Assembly (NCBI RefSeq): GCF_010500215.1
Contig: NZ_JAAGOY010000007.1
Location: forward strand, 372,001 to 436,000
Direction of reading: 5' to 3'
DNA: 64,000 nucleotides
From: Aliiroseovarius sp. PrR006
Lineage (GTDB): Bacteria; Pseudomonadota; Alphaproteobacteria; Rhodobacterales; Rhodobacteraceae
The notes below the pieces were generated by a model. That model saw nothing but the letters and a program-made list of their open reading frames with translations, was not told the DNA's origin and searched no databases. Shown here piece after piece: positions 1-7,643 of this stretch (its first letter is position 1; each line of letters opens with the position of its first letter). The position numbers were made by a program, and so were the translations under genes.

Positions 1-275
1 GGGGCGAGTTTGTCTCTGCCGCTGACAGCACCTTCGGAATGTCCGGGCCGATGTGCGCGATCTGGTTCGGGATCCTTGTGGTGAAAATGGCCGAGTTCTG
101 CCTGATCACACCGCCCATCGGATTGAACTGCTTCGTCGTGGCTGGCGTGCGCGATGACCTGAGCGTGCAGGACGTGTTCAAAGGCGTCACGCCCTTCTTC
201 ATCGCAGACGCGATCACCATCGCGCTTCTGGTGGCATTCCCCGCAATCGTGCTGTGGCTGCCGGGACAAGTCTGA
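1..275 (+). CDS. TRAP transporter large permease (DctM family), C-terminal part
   Basis: This is the last 91 or so codons of a TRAP large membrane subunit; the gene begins outside the window and the visible reading frame starts at base 3. The C-terminal signature is present: a helix followed by the motif CLITPPIGLN, then a segment ending in FFIADAITIALLVAFPAIVLWLP, which fits the last two membrane helices of DctM proteins. DctM subunits form the transport channel of TRAP secondary transporters that take up organic acids with a periplasmic binding protein. The substrate cannot be told from this fragment. A strong hairpin lies 8 bases after the stop. It points toward the leftward operon that follows and is probably not part of it. 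Confidence 0.9.
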   Translation, partial: GEFVSAADSTFGMSGPMCAIWFGILVVKMAEFCLITPPIGLNCFVVAGVRDDLSVQDVFKGVTPFFIADAITIALLVAFPAIVLWLPGQV

Positions 276-283
276 GGATGAAT

Positions 284-323
284 TGAACGGCAGAGTGACC
301 GGGTTTTCCGGTTCTGCCGTTCA
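284..323 (+). terminator. Hairpin terminator after the TRAP permease gene
   Basis: Positions 284-294 and 313-323 are a perfect 11-bp inverted repeat (TGAACGGCAGA / TCTGCCGTTCA). Inside it, after a 3-base bulge, 298-302 and 308-312 form a second 5-bp stem (ACCGG/CCGGT) closing a GTTTT loop. It starts 8 bases after the stop codon. There is no clear T-tract on either side, so it may act as a 3' end stabiliser or a weak intrinsic terminator. It could serve both the rightward gene before it and the leftward operon ending at 380. Confidence 0.7.
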
Positions 324-379
324 CTTGCACTTTGCTGGCACCAAACCCGGCCGGCACAATTGCCCCAAAGCGTGATCAC

Positions 380-1093
380 TCAGCCATATTCAAACGTACC
401 CGGATATCGTGTTCGTGAGACAATGGAATGGACCATTGTTGCAAGCGTCGTCAAATCTGCGACCGGCAAGCCCAGTTGCTTTTGCAGGGCGTGCGCGTAG
501 GGCGGCAGGTCGGTACACTCCAGAACGATTGAGGTCACATCTGGTGAGTTTTTCAGAAGCATCTGACCGACGCTAATCAGTTCGGCCATGACTTTTTCCT
601 GATCCAAATCGGTCCGTTTGCTGTGCAGGATGACATCCGAGAATTCAGGCTGATCCTCCATTCCCGCCACAGCGACCGGAATGCCCCCCGCGCCAACCGC
701 TTGGAAATGGGCCTCGGTCAAGGCCGATGCGCGGGCTGTGATCACGCCAACCTTGCCGCGTCCGCCAGCCATCTGATGCATCAAGGGGATCTGGATCAGG
801 CTGGACGAAAACACCGGGATCGACACCTGCGCAGCCAATTCCTTTTGATAAAGTGCCATGAAGCCACAGCTTCCGGTAATCGCGGCACAGCCTGCGGCCT
901 CCAGTTCTTTCGCCGCATCGAGAAACGGGGTGAAGAACTCCAAACTGGGACGATCCAATAGCTCGGCGATGGTGGTGCCCCTAACTACGGATTTGCGGAT
1001 CGGAAAGGGCAAGCTGCTGGCACAACGGATATGCCCCGGCGGTTTGGCAAAATGGGTGTCCAGGCACAAAAGGCCAATGGTTGGCTCTGTCAT
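380..1093 (-). CDS. Aspartate/glutamate racemase family protein
   Basis: A 237-residue protein of the Asp/Glu/hydantoin racemase fold. The two catalytic-type cysteines expected of cofactor-independent racemases are visible: Cys76 in GSCGF and Cys193 in LECTDLPPY, with the substrate-loop motif TDLPPY after the second. Family members racemise or epimerise amino acids, hydantoins or related carboxylates in the cytoplasm; the exact substrate is not readable. The start is supported by a GGAG Shine-Dalgarno 7 bases upstream. It is the last gene of a leftward operon with a DadA-like dehydrogenase and a TAXI-TRAP transporter, so conversion between D and L forms of an imported amino acid is the most natural guess. 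Maleate isomerase-like activity is the main alternative. Confidence 0.82.
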   Translation of the reverse strand: MTEPTIGLLCLDTHFAKPPGHIRCASSLPFPIRKSVVRGTTIAELLDRPSLEFFTPFLDAAKELEAAGCAAITGSCGFMALYQKELAAQVSIPVFSSSLIQIPLMHQMAGGRGKVGVITARASALTEAHFQAVGAGGIPVAVAGMEDQPEFSDVILHSKRTDLDQEKVMAELISVGQMLLKNSPDVTSIVLECTDLPPYAHALQKQLGLPVADLTTLATMVHSIVSRTRYPGTFEYG

Positions 1094-1112
1094 GTCAGCT
1101 CTCCTCGTAGTG

Positions 1113-2366
1113 TTATTTGGCGCGCGTAAATCGGTTGGTCCGGTAGGGGCGGCAATCGATGTTGGGCGACGTGTCTGTCAGCATCTCGGCGAGCAACTCA
1201 CCGGTTTTCGGAGCCATCATCAGACCGTAGTGAGAATGGCCAAACCCTGCGAAAAGCCCGGGCAGTGCATCGAATTCTCCGATCATTGGCAAGCTGTCTG
1301 GAAAAGACGGGCGTCGGCCCATCCAGAACCTTGTTTCTATGGTGTTGAGATCCGGAAACGCCGCTTTGGCCTGCGCCATCATGCGGCTTTTTTTGCTGGG
1401 ATCTTCACGAGCATCAATCGCGGCAAACTCGGCCTGACCAGCCACGCGTAGCCCGTCTTCCATTGAACTGGCGACGAATTTCGCATCCACATCCATCACC
1501 GAGTTCTGCAACTCAACTCCAGCGGCTGGAAACTCGACATGATAACCGCGCTCAACCGCCAAAGGCACCGAGATCCCCAGCGGATTCACCAGTTCCGCCG
1601 ACCACGCCCCCATGGCGAGGATCACTTTGTTACAACGATAACTCGCGTTCGAACACAGGACCTCCCAGCCTTCGGTCACCCGGCGCAGCGACTGGATATC
1701 GTCCCGAAGGATCTCGACCCCCAGCGTTTTGGCCTTCTCGGCCAGAACCGTCATGATCTTGCCTGGCGACAAGGCTCGTGCCTGACCATGGACCAGAACC
1801 GCAGCCTTAAACTCACGTGACAGGGCCGGTTCGATCCGGCTCAACTCATCCGCACCGACCAGTTCCAGATCGGCGCCCTTTTCGGCACGAATGCGGTAAT
1901 CGAGCCCCTGAAGGGCGTCGGGATTTTCGCTGCGAAAGGCATGTACATAGGCGCTGTCCTGCACCAGATGCTCTTGCCCTGTGCCCTGCAGATGACGCCG
2001 GTAGAGGTCAATTGACGGCGCGCATAGCGGCTCCATTGCACCGGCGATGTCCTGTACCCGTTGCGTGGTTCCGTTGCGCAGGAAGCTCAGCCCCCACGGG
2101 ATCATCTTGGGCCAATAGGCCGCGCGGACACTCAGGGGGCGTTGGGGGCCAAACATCAGGCTGGGGATCTTCTTCCAGATGCCCGGCATGGATTGCGGAA
2201 TGATCGACCAGGGCGAGATCACACCCGCATTGCCAAACGAGGTTTCCTGACCGGGATCTCCGCGATCAATCAACCGCACGGGTTGGCCGCGCTCTGCCAG
2301 CGACAGCGCGGTGCACAACCCCACCGCGCCAGCGCCAAGTATCGTAATCGGTTGCGTCATGATCAT
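1113..2366 (-). CDS. FAD-dependent D-amino acid dehydrogenase-like oxidoreductase (DadA family)
   Basis: A 417-residue DAO-fold flavoprotein. The N-terminus has the dinucleotide-binding glycines (ITILGAGAVGLCTALSL), followed by GNAGVISP, typical of DadA. A C-terminal FAD-contact segment has the pattern GHSHYGLMMAP. The reading frame stays open upstream to 2531, but that extension lies inside the preceding gene. The ATG at 2366 overlaps the upstream TGA by one base (TGATG), and a second ATG follows at 2360, so I place the start there. DadA enzymes oxidise D-amino acids to 2-oxo acids and pass electrons to the respiratory chain at the membrane. Translational coupling to the TAXI-TRAP permease, with a racemase downstream, suggests one catabolic route for an imported amino acid. 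Glycine/sarcosine-type oxidases are a less likely alternative. Confidence 0.85.
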   Translation of the reverse strand: MIMTQPITILGAGAVGLCTALSLAERGQPVRLIDRGDPGQETSFGNAGVISPWSIIPQSMPGIWKKIPSLMFGPQRPLSVRAAYWPKMIPWGLSFLRNGTTQRVQDIAGAMEPLCAPSIDLYRRHLQGTGQEHLVQDSAYVHAFRSENPDALQGLDYRIRAEKGADLELVGADELSRIEPALSREFKAAVLVHGQARALSPGKIMTVLAEKAKTLGVEILRDDIQSLRRVTEGWEVLCSNASYRCNKVILAMGAWSAELVNPLGISVPLAVERGYHVEFPAAGVELQNSVMDVDAKFVASSMEDGLRVAGQAEFAAIDAREDPSKKSRMMAQAKAAFPDLNTIETRFWMGRRPSFPDSLPMIGEFDALPGLFAGFGHSHYGLMMAPKTGELLAEMLTDTSPNIDCRPYRTNRFTRAK

Positions 2367-4582
2367 CAGGCCATGCTTGCCGCGGCTTTGCGACGGTGCA
2401 TCAGCTGGCTGATGATCGCCGGGCTGGCAATCGCAAGTGCCACAAGGTCTGCCTGAAACGAAGGAGCGATGAAGACCAAACCGGCCGCAGCCAAAAGTAG
2501 GCGATAGCCCATCGCCATCGGCGCCAACCAATAGCCGACCACAGCGGCAGACAGGGCGATCACACCGGCGATACAGCTTGTGGCCGTATAGGTGAACTCG
2601 ACGAAATCAAACCCGGTTGAGGACACGAACAACAGGACCGGCGCATAGACAAAGGCCATCGGCGCCACCACTTTTCCAAGCCCAAGCGAGAACGCGGACA
2701 TGCCGGTTTTGAACGGGTTGGAGTTCGCGATCGCCGCCGCCGCATAGGCCGAGGTACAGACCGGGGGCGTGATCTCTGCCACGACGCCGTAATAGAGCAC
2801 AAACATGTGGCTCGCGATTGGCGGAATACCCAGCTGCGCAAGCGCGGGCTGCGCGACCGAGACCAGCATGATGTAAAGCGCGGTGGTGGGCACCCCTGCG
2901 CCCATCAGGATACAAGCGATGGCGATGAAGACGAGGCTGATGAACAGCGTCAGATCCTCGACGCTGAACAGTTCGAAACTGCCTAGCGTGAACAGGCCAT
3001 GCAGATCTCCGCCAAGATTGGCAGCGGCCTGTGTGACCATGAACCCAATGCGGAAACCGACGCCGGTGGTGTTGATCACACCAATCACGATGCCCACGGC
3101 AGCCGAGGCCGCCCCGACGGCCAGCGCGTATTTCACGCCCGTCTCCAACGTGTCCGCCATCTCGCTGAGGGTGGTGCGCTGCTGGGGGTTGAAGCTTCCC
3201 AAAACGGCACCCCCGATCAGGAGCAAGGACATGGGCAGGTCAAACCCGTCCCCCATGTACTTCCAGATAACGAAGGCAATGAAGGCTGCGGGATAGGCCA
3301 GCGTGAACGGGGATTTGATGCGGCTCATCCCGGTGATCAGCGCCAGAGAAATGCCGCAGAAGGCCGACATATAGGGCGTGTAGCCCGAGAAAAGCACCGT
3401 CAACAGGCCGACCAGAGGCACCAGATTGGCCCAGCCTTCACGCCAAACATGCGCGAATTTCGGCAGCATATCTTTGGCCATACCCTTCAGGCCCAAGCGG
3501 CGGGCCATCAGATGCACTACGGTAAAGACGCCGGTATAGTGCAGAAGGGCCGGGAAGATCGCAGCGATCACGATGGTGGTGTAGGGCACTTCGAGGAACT
3601 CGGCCATGATGAAGGCGGCTGCGCCCATGATTGGCGGCGTGATCTGGCCGCCTGCAGACGCAGCAGCCTCGACACCACCTGCAAAGTGGCCGGGATAGCC
3701 AAGGCGTTTCATGTTGGGAATGGTCAGTGCGCCAGTGGACACGGTGTTGGCCACCGACGACCCTGAGATCGTGCCGAAGAAGGCAGACGACACGACCGAA
3801 ACCTTGGCAGGCCCGCCTGTATAGCGTCCGGCCAGAATGGTGGCGTTGTCGATGAAAAGCTGTCCCAAGCCCGTGCGCTGCGCGATCACGCCGAACAGCA
3901 CGAAGTGGAACACGATGGTCGAGACCACCCAAAGCGTGACCCCAAAGATGCCTTCCTGTGGAAAGTACATCGAGGACACGAAGGTGCGGAACTTGACGCC
4001 CGGATGTTGCAGGATGCCCGGAAAGATCGGGCCAAACAGCGCGTAGGCGATGAACACGCAGATGATCAAGGGCAGGATCCAGCCCAGCGTGCGCCGGGCG
4101 ATGTCCAGAACCAGCACGATCAGAATACAGCCAAACACCATGTCATAGCTGTTGGGATTGCCCATTCGGAAGGTCTGTTCCTCGATCCCCAAGGCGGGGA
4201 TGCCATGCCAAGCCATGCCGAGATAAAGCGAGGCCGCCACGCCCAAGACCATCAAGAGGATGTCCAGATACGGGACACCGCCCAAACGGAAGGCTCCGTT
4301 ATTCAGATCAAAGGCGGACTTGGTTTTGATCAGGGGAAAAAGCGCATAGATCAGGATGAAGAGGCCCGACAGGTGCCAGCCCATGTGCCAGAAATCGGGC
4401 GGCAGGGCGAAACCCGCCGTCAGATAGTGGTACGAGGCAAAGGCAAGCGCCACATAGCGCAGGAAACGGGCAAACCGGTCAGACACGGCGCGCGTTGCGG
4501 CACCTTCGTCGTATTTCTTTTCAATTTCAGCCAGTTCCTCGGCTGAAAGTTCCGGCGTTTCCTTGGGAAGAGCATCGCTCAT
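2366..4582 (-). CDS. TAXI-type TRAP transporter fused permease (DctQM fusion)
   Basis: A 738-residue, very hydrophobic inner-membrane protein in which the small (DctQ-like, roughly the first 200 residues) and large (DctM-like) TRAP permease subunits are one chain, the arrangement normal for TAXI systems. Hallmarks of the large domain include GTISGSSVANTVSTG and GGQITPPIMGAAAFIMAE, and near the end ITPPVCTSAYAAAAIA. The frame is open to 4630, but the ATG at 4582 has an AGGA 9 bases upstream and begins a normal cytoplasmic N-terminus (MSDALPKETPEL), so it is preferred. The protein imports an organic anion or amino acid using an ion gradient, with the binding protein encoded just upstream. It is coupled to the following dehydrogenase gene by a TGATG junction. 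Confidence 0.93.
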   Translation of the reverse strand: MSDALPKETPELSAEELAEIEKKYDEGAATRAVSDRFARFLRYVALAFASYHYLTAGFALPPDFWHMGWHLSGLFILIYALFPLIKTKSAFDLNNGAFRLGGVPYLDILLMVLGVAASLYLGMAWHGIPALGIEEQTFRMGNPNSYDMVFGCILIVLVLDIARRTLGWILPLIICVFIAYALFGPIFPGILQHPGVKFRTFVSSMYFPQEGIFGVTLWVVSTIVFHFVLFGVIAQRTGLGQLFIDNATILAGRYTGGPAKVSVVSSAFFGTISGSSVANTVSTGALTIPNMKRLGYPGHFAGGVEAAASAGGQITPPIMGAAAFIMAEFLEVPYTTIVIAAIFPALLHYTGVFTVVHLMARRLGLKGMAKDMLPKFAHVWREGWANLVPLVGLLTVLFSGYTPYMSAFCGISLALITGMSRIKSPFTLAYPAAFIAFVIWKYMGDGFDLPMSLLLIGGAVLGSFNPQQRTTLSEMADTLETGVKYALAVGAASAAVGIVIGVINTTGVGFRIGFMVTQAAANLGGDLHGLFTLGSFELFSVEDLTLFISLVFIAIACILMGAGVPTTALYIMLVSVAQPALAQLGIPPIASHMFVLYYGVVAEITPPVCTSAYAAAAIANSNPFKTGMSAFSLGLGKVVAPMAFVYAPVLLFVSSTGFDFVEFTYTATSCIAGVIALSAAVVGYWLAPMAMGYRLLLAAAGLVFIAPSFQADLVALAIASPAIISQLMHRRKAAASMA

Positions 4583-4620
4583 GGCGTCTGATCCTGCTGT
4601 CAATCTTGTAAAAGGTGACA

Positions 4621-4651
4621 CGGGCGGCACCGATCTGTCGAATGCCGCCCG
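4621..4651 (-). terminator. Intercistronic hairpin between TAXI binding protein and permease genes
   Basis: A perfect 9-bp inverted repeat (4621-4629 CGGGCGGCA, 4643-4651 TGCCGCCCG) with a 13-base loop, lying in the gap after the binding-protein stop codon and before the permease start. There is no T-tract. It probably protects the upstream binding-protein message or causes partial termination, giving more binding protein than permease. Confidence 0.6.
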
Positions 4652-4683
4652 GCCGGTTGTGTTCTGGGGAAGAGGTCAGAACG

Positions 4684-5694
4684 TTAGTTCAAGGCGCCCG
4701 CTTCTTTATAGAACTTCTCGGCGCCCGGATGCAGCGGCACGCCCAAAGCCATGACGCCATCAAGGGCGGTGTCCAGCGTAATCTGCTTGCCCTTGGCATG
4801 GCCGTTGTCCAGCAGCTTGCGGGTGTTATCATTCCACAGCGCCTGCGTGATGCCATAGACCAACTCTTCCGAGAGATCCGAGGACACAACCAACAGGGCC
4901 GAAACCGCAGGCGTCTTCACGTCATAATCCACGCCTTCATAAACGCCAGCGGGGATTTGCGAGGGGATGTATGCCGGAATGATATCGTTGATCTTGGCAA
5001 GGTCGTCATCACTGAAGCTGTGCAACTCCATGCCCTTGGTGGTGGAAAGCTGAACCATGGCCGAAACGGGCCAACCTGCGGCGTAGAAATAGCCATCCAG
5101 CTGTCCATCTGCCAGACGTTCTGCCGATTGGCTGTTGTTCAGCTCGGCCTCATCCATGTTGTCACGGGTCACACCCCATGCGTTCAACATTTGCAGAACC
5201 GCCACCTGCGTGCCGGACCCTGCCTGCGCGATACCAACGCGCTTTCCCTCAAGGGCACTTAGATCCGCCAAAGATTTGCCCTTGGGCAGCACCAAGTGCA
5301 GGTCTTCGGGATACAGGTTGGCAACGATGCGCAGCTTGGGGTGCGGCTTGCCGTCAAACTTGCCTTCACCCAGATACATGGAGCGGGTCACGTCGGCAGC
5401 AGCCATACCGGCCTCGAGTTCACCATTCTGCACGGCCGTGTTGTTGAACACCGACGCGGTGGTGGACTGTGCGATCGCGATCAGGCCCGGCACGCCACAC
5501 TGGCCACCTTGGTCGCAGGGACGCGAGCCCGGAGGGCTGGAAATACCGTTGGCAATGGTGCCGCCGATCGGGAAGTAAGTACCACCCGCGCTTCCGGTGC
5601 CGATCCGGAAAAAGCTGGGATCCTGCGCATAGGCCGATCCGGTCATCACAGATGCGGCCAGCACCGCACCACCGAGACATTTCATGAGTGTCAT
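4684..5694 (-). CDS. TAXI family TRAP transporter solute-binding protein
   Basis: A 336-residue secreted protein. A signal peptide of about 23 residues ends in GSAYA before QDPSFF. The mature start carries the TAXI family signature GTGSAGGTYFPIGG. The chosen ATG (5694) has AGGAG 6 bases upstream; the frame is open further but has no ribosome site there. Relatives bind glutamate, glutamine or other small carboxylates in the periplasm and hand them to the fused permease. The mature protein contains a short cysteine-bearing insertion (CDQGGQC) near residue 60 that could form a disulfide. It is the first gene of the leftward operon and shares a promoter region with the divergent LysR gene, so inducible control by that regulator is likely. 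Confidence 0.92.
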   Translation of the reverse strand: MTLMKCLGGAVLAASVMTGSAYAQDPSFFRIGTGSAGGTYFPIGGTIANGISSPPGSRPCDQGGQCGVPGLIAIAQSTTASVFNNTAVQNGELEAGMAAADVTRSMYLGEGKFDGKPHPKLRIVANLYPEDLHLVLPKGKSLADLSALEGKRVGIAQAGSGTQVAVLQMLNAWGVTRDNMDEAELNNSQSAERLADGQLDGYFYAAGWPVSAMVQLSTTKGMELHSFSDDDLAKINDIIPAYIPSQIPAGVYEGVDYDVKTPAVSALLVVSSDLSEELVYGITQALWNDNTRKLLDNGHAKGKQITLDTALDGVMALGVPLHPGAEKFYKEAGALN

Positions 5695-5764
5695 TATTCG
5701 CTCCTGTTGGTCGTTCCCAAGGGCTGAAAGTCTGCCCGCCGGGTCTTCGCTGAAATTATTCAAT

Positions 5765-5819
5765 CAGCATGCTGCACGGATTAAATAAAAACAAATTTGA
5801 ATAGTTTGAGCTTTTCAAA
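5765..5819. promoter_or_regulatory. Candidate LysR operator region
   Basis: The divergent gap between the TAXI operon and the LysR gene holds two dyads: a perfect 10-bp palindrome CAGCATGCTG at 5765-5774, and an AT-rich inverted repeat TTTGA-N5-TCAAA at 5805-5819. The second lies against the proposed -35 of the regulator gene, as expected for autoregulation. LysR proteins usually bind T-N11-A type dyads in such gaps. The assignment is by position and symmetry only. Confidence 0.4.
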
Positions 5820-5833
5820 GTTTTGCTTATACA
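5806..5833 (+). promoter_or_regulatory. Probable sigma70-type promoter of the LysR gene
   Basis: TTGAGC at 5806-5811 and TATACA at 5828-5833, separated by 16 bases, form a good -35/-10 pair about 45 bases before the LysR start codon at 5879. The -35 overlaps the TTTGA-N5-TCAAA dyad. Confidence 0.45.
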
Positions 5834-5878
5834 TTGACAAAACATCAGGATCATCCTTGCAACGGGTTGGAGACGCTC

Positions 5879-6832
5879 ATGAATTTATCGCAGCTGACTG
5901 CCTTTCGGGCGGTGATGGAGTCCGCATCACTCTCGGAAGCGGCGGAAAAGTTGGGCAGAACACAACCTGCGGTAAGTCTGGCCATTCGATCCTTGGAAGA
6001 TACCTTAGGGCTGAAACTGTTCGAACGGCGCGGGCGGCAGCTGTTGCCCGTCCCCGAGGCGCACTATCTGCATGCAGAATCGGATGATATCCTGAACCAT
6101 TTGGCGAATGTGGCCGACACGATGAAAAGCCTGATCAACGGGCAAAGCGGCAGCCTGAACGTAGCCTCGATGCCCGGGCCGTCGAACTATCTGTTCCCGC
6201 GCTACATCAGCCGTGTGATTGGCGAGACCCCAGAGGTCCGCATTTCGCTTTCATCCCGAACCTCACCGCAGATCCGCGAGCTGGCGGCGACCCAGGGGTT
6301 GGATTTCGGCTTTGCCGACATGATCGGGCGCGAAGCGTCGACAACGACATTTCGTCAGGAAACGATCTCGGCTGACTGTTTTTGTGCCATGCCCAAGGAT
6401 CACGAACTTGCCGCGAAAGACGAGATTGACTGGCAGGATCTGGATAATCTTCCGTTGGGGCTTTTGCAGTCCACCCATCACTCGCATCAGAAAACCGTAA
6501 AAGCGCTGAACGACGTGGGCTGCAATGCCAATGTCGTGATGGATTGCCAGTTCTTCCTCCCAATCATGCCCTTCATCAGCGCCGGTCATTGCCTGTCTGT
6601 GGTCGACCCCCTTACGGCGGTGACTGAGAAATCGATCAATCTAAGCGATGGACACGTGGTGTTTCGCAGAATGAGAGAGGGGTTTCGCTACAGCTATACC
6701 ATCGTATCCCCGATCTTCCGGCCCATGTCGCAGCTTGCCCATATGGTGAAAGACGGCTGGCGTGCCGAAGTCATGGAGTTGCTGTCGGACGTGGGCGCCA
6801 ACCCCAGCTTCACGCCAGCGGATCCGATGTGA
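5879..6832 (+). CDS. LysR family transcriptional regulator
   Basis: A 317-residue regulator. The first 60 residues are a LysR winged helix-turn-helix (LTAFRAVMESASLSEAAEKL, then GRTQPAVSLAIRSLEDTLG and LFERRGR). The rest is a periplasmic-binding-protein-like effector domain. The ATG at 5879 has GGAG 7 bases upstream and begins exactly at the usual LysR N-terminus; the 15 open codons before it are not needed. It is divergent from the TAXI-TRAP/DadA/racemase operon, the classical arrangement for a LysR activator of a neighbouring catabolic operon. The inducer is unknown, but the transported substrate or its oxidation product is the likely ligand. Confidence 0.93.
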   Translation: MNLSQLTAFRAVMESASLSEAAEKLGRTQPAVSLAIRSLEDTLGLKLFERRGRQLLPVPEAHYLHAESDDILNHLANVADTMKSLINGQSGSLNVASMPGPSNYLFPRYISRVIGETPEVRISLSSRTSPQIRELAATQGLDFGFADMIGREASTTTFRQETISADCFCAMPKDHELAAKDEIDWQDLDNLPLGLLQSTHHSHQKTVKALNDVGCNANVVMDCQFFLPIMPFISAGHCLSVVDPLTAVTEKSINLSDGHVVFRRMREGFRYSYTIVSPIFRPMSQLAHMVKDGWRAEVMELLSDVGANPSFTPADPM

Positions 6833-7172
6833 AACCCGCCATCTCTCCATCATACGTTCCGTCTGACACCAAGCCAGCCTAACCGTTCCCAGACTTCCAC
6901 CCCCCCCAACCTAGACGGACAATCTTTGCTGGGACACAAAGGCGCTGCACACACCACGACGGACCTGAACATGCACCGGGAAAATCCTGCCTTGACAGGT
7001 ATTGGGCGGAAAATCGCACGCCCAACCAACACATATAGATTTCGAGATGTGAACATAGTAATGCCTAAATCCACACCTAGAAATAGTGACAATGCGATCT
7101 AATCCGTTGAAACAACACTAATCGAGCATAAGTTCCAGCCCAACATTCCAATGCCACCTTAAGGAGACCAGT
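6833..7172. other. Intergenic stretch, no gene seen
   Basis: About 340 bases between the LysR gene and the small secreted protein. A short leftward open frame (6850-7092) has no family resemblance, no good ribosome site and begins in AT-rich DNA, so I do not call it. The last 100 bases presumably hold the promoter of the gene at 7173, where an AAGGAGA ribosome site sits 7 bases before the ATG. Confidence 0.5.
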
Positions 7173-7643
7173 ATGACTTTGCCTAAAACTCTGAAGCCCC
7201 TTTTGCTTTTGGTGCTCTCGCTTATCGCGCCGATGGCAATGGCAGATGTGACCTGCAAGGGCGACTGGCAACGCGCGGCTTTAACCAATTATGAAAGCTA
7301 CCCCGATCCGGGAAGTGTTGAATGCGTCAAGTACAACGGCTGCAAATGGGCAGGCCAATTTTACGGTGTGCGCGGCAAGAAATCCGAAAGCTGGGTGGCC
7401 AGCAAAAATATCGCCGCTGTCCACCAAAAGGACTGGCGGCGTCTTGGTGGAAAACACCTACGCCTGCGCCAAGGCAACCGCGAGATCGTTGTTCAGGTGC
7501 TCGACCTGTGCGCCGATTCTGACTGCAACGGTTGCTGCACGAAAAATCTGGGCGGCGACGGATTTTTGATCGACATCGAAAAATTCACGATGGGGCGCTT
7601 TGGATCAGGCTCTGGCACAGTCGATTTTCAGGTGTGCAGTTAA
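7173..7643 (+). CDS. Small secreted cysteine-rich protein, possible expansin/barwin-like fold
   Basis: A 156-residue protein with a clear signal peptide (hydrophobic stretch LLLLVLSLIAP, cleavage after AMA near residue 24). The mature part has several cysteines, including ADSDCNGCC and a C-terminal VCS. The second half has the order VVQVLDLC, a cysteine cluster, FLIDIEKFTMG and GTVDFQVC. That resembles the conserved strand pattern of double-psi beta-barrel proteins (expansin, barwin, cerato-platanin types), which act on cell-wall polysaccharide, but this is a pattern resemblance and was not tested. The gene converges on the polysaccharide synthase gene, and the two stop codons share the bases TTAA at 7640-7643, so a role at the envelope or with exported glycan is plausible. 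Confidence 0.65.
   Translation: MTLPKTLKPLLLLVLSLIAPMAMADVTCKGDWQRAALTNYESYPDPGSVECVKYNGCKWAGQFYGVRGKKSESWVASKNIAAVHQKDWRRLGGKHLRLRQGNREIVVQVLDLCADSDCNGCCTKNLGGDGFLIDIEKFTMGRFGSGSGTVDFQVCS

Noticed and set aside
2367-2531. N-terminal extension of the DadA-like gene
   Set aside because: It lies inside the permease gene, has a composition unlike a protein start, and the coupled ATG at 2366 fits the family N-terminus.
6850-7092. 80-codon leftward open frame after the LysR gene
   Set aside because: No ribosome site or homologous pattern; lies in presumed promoter DNA.
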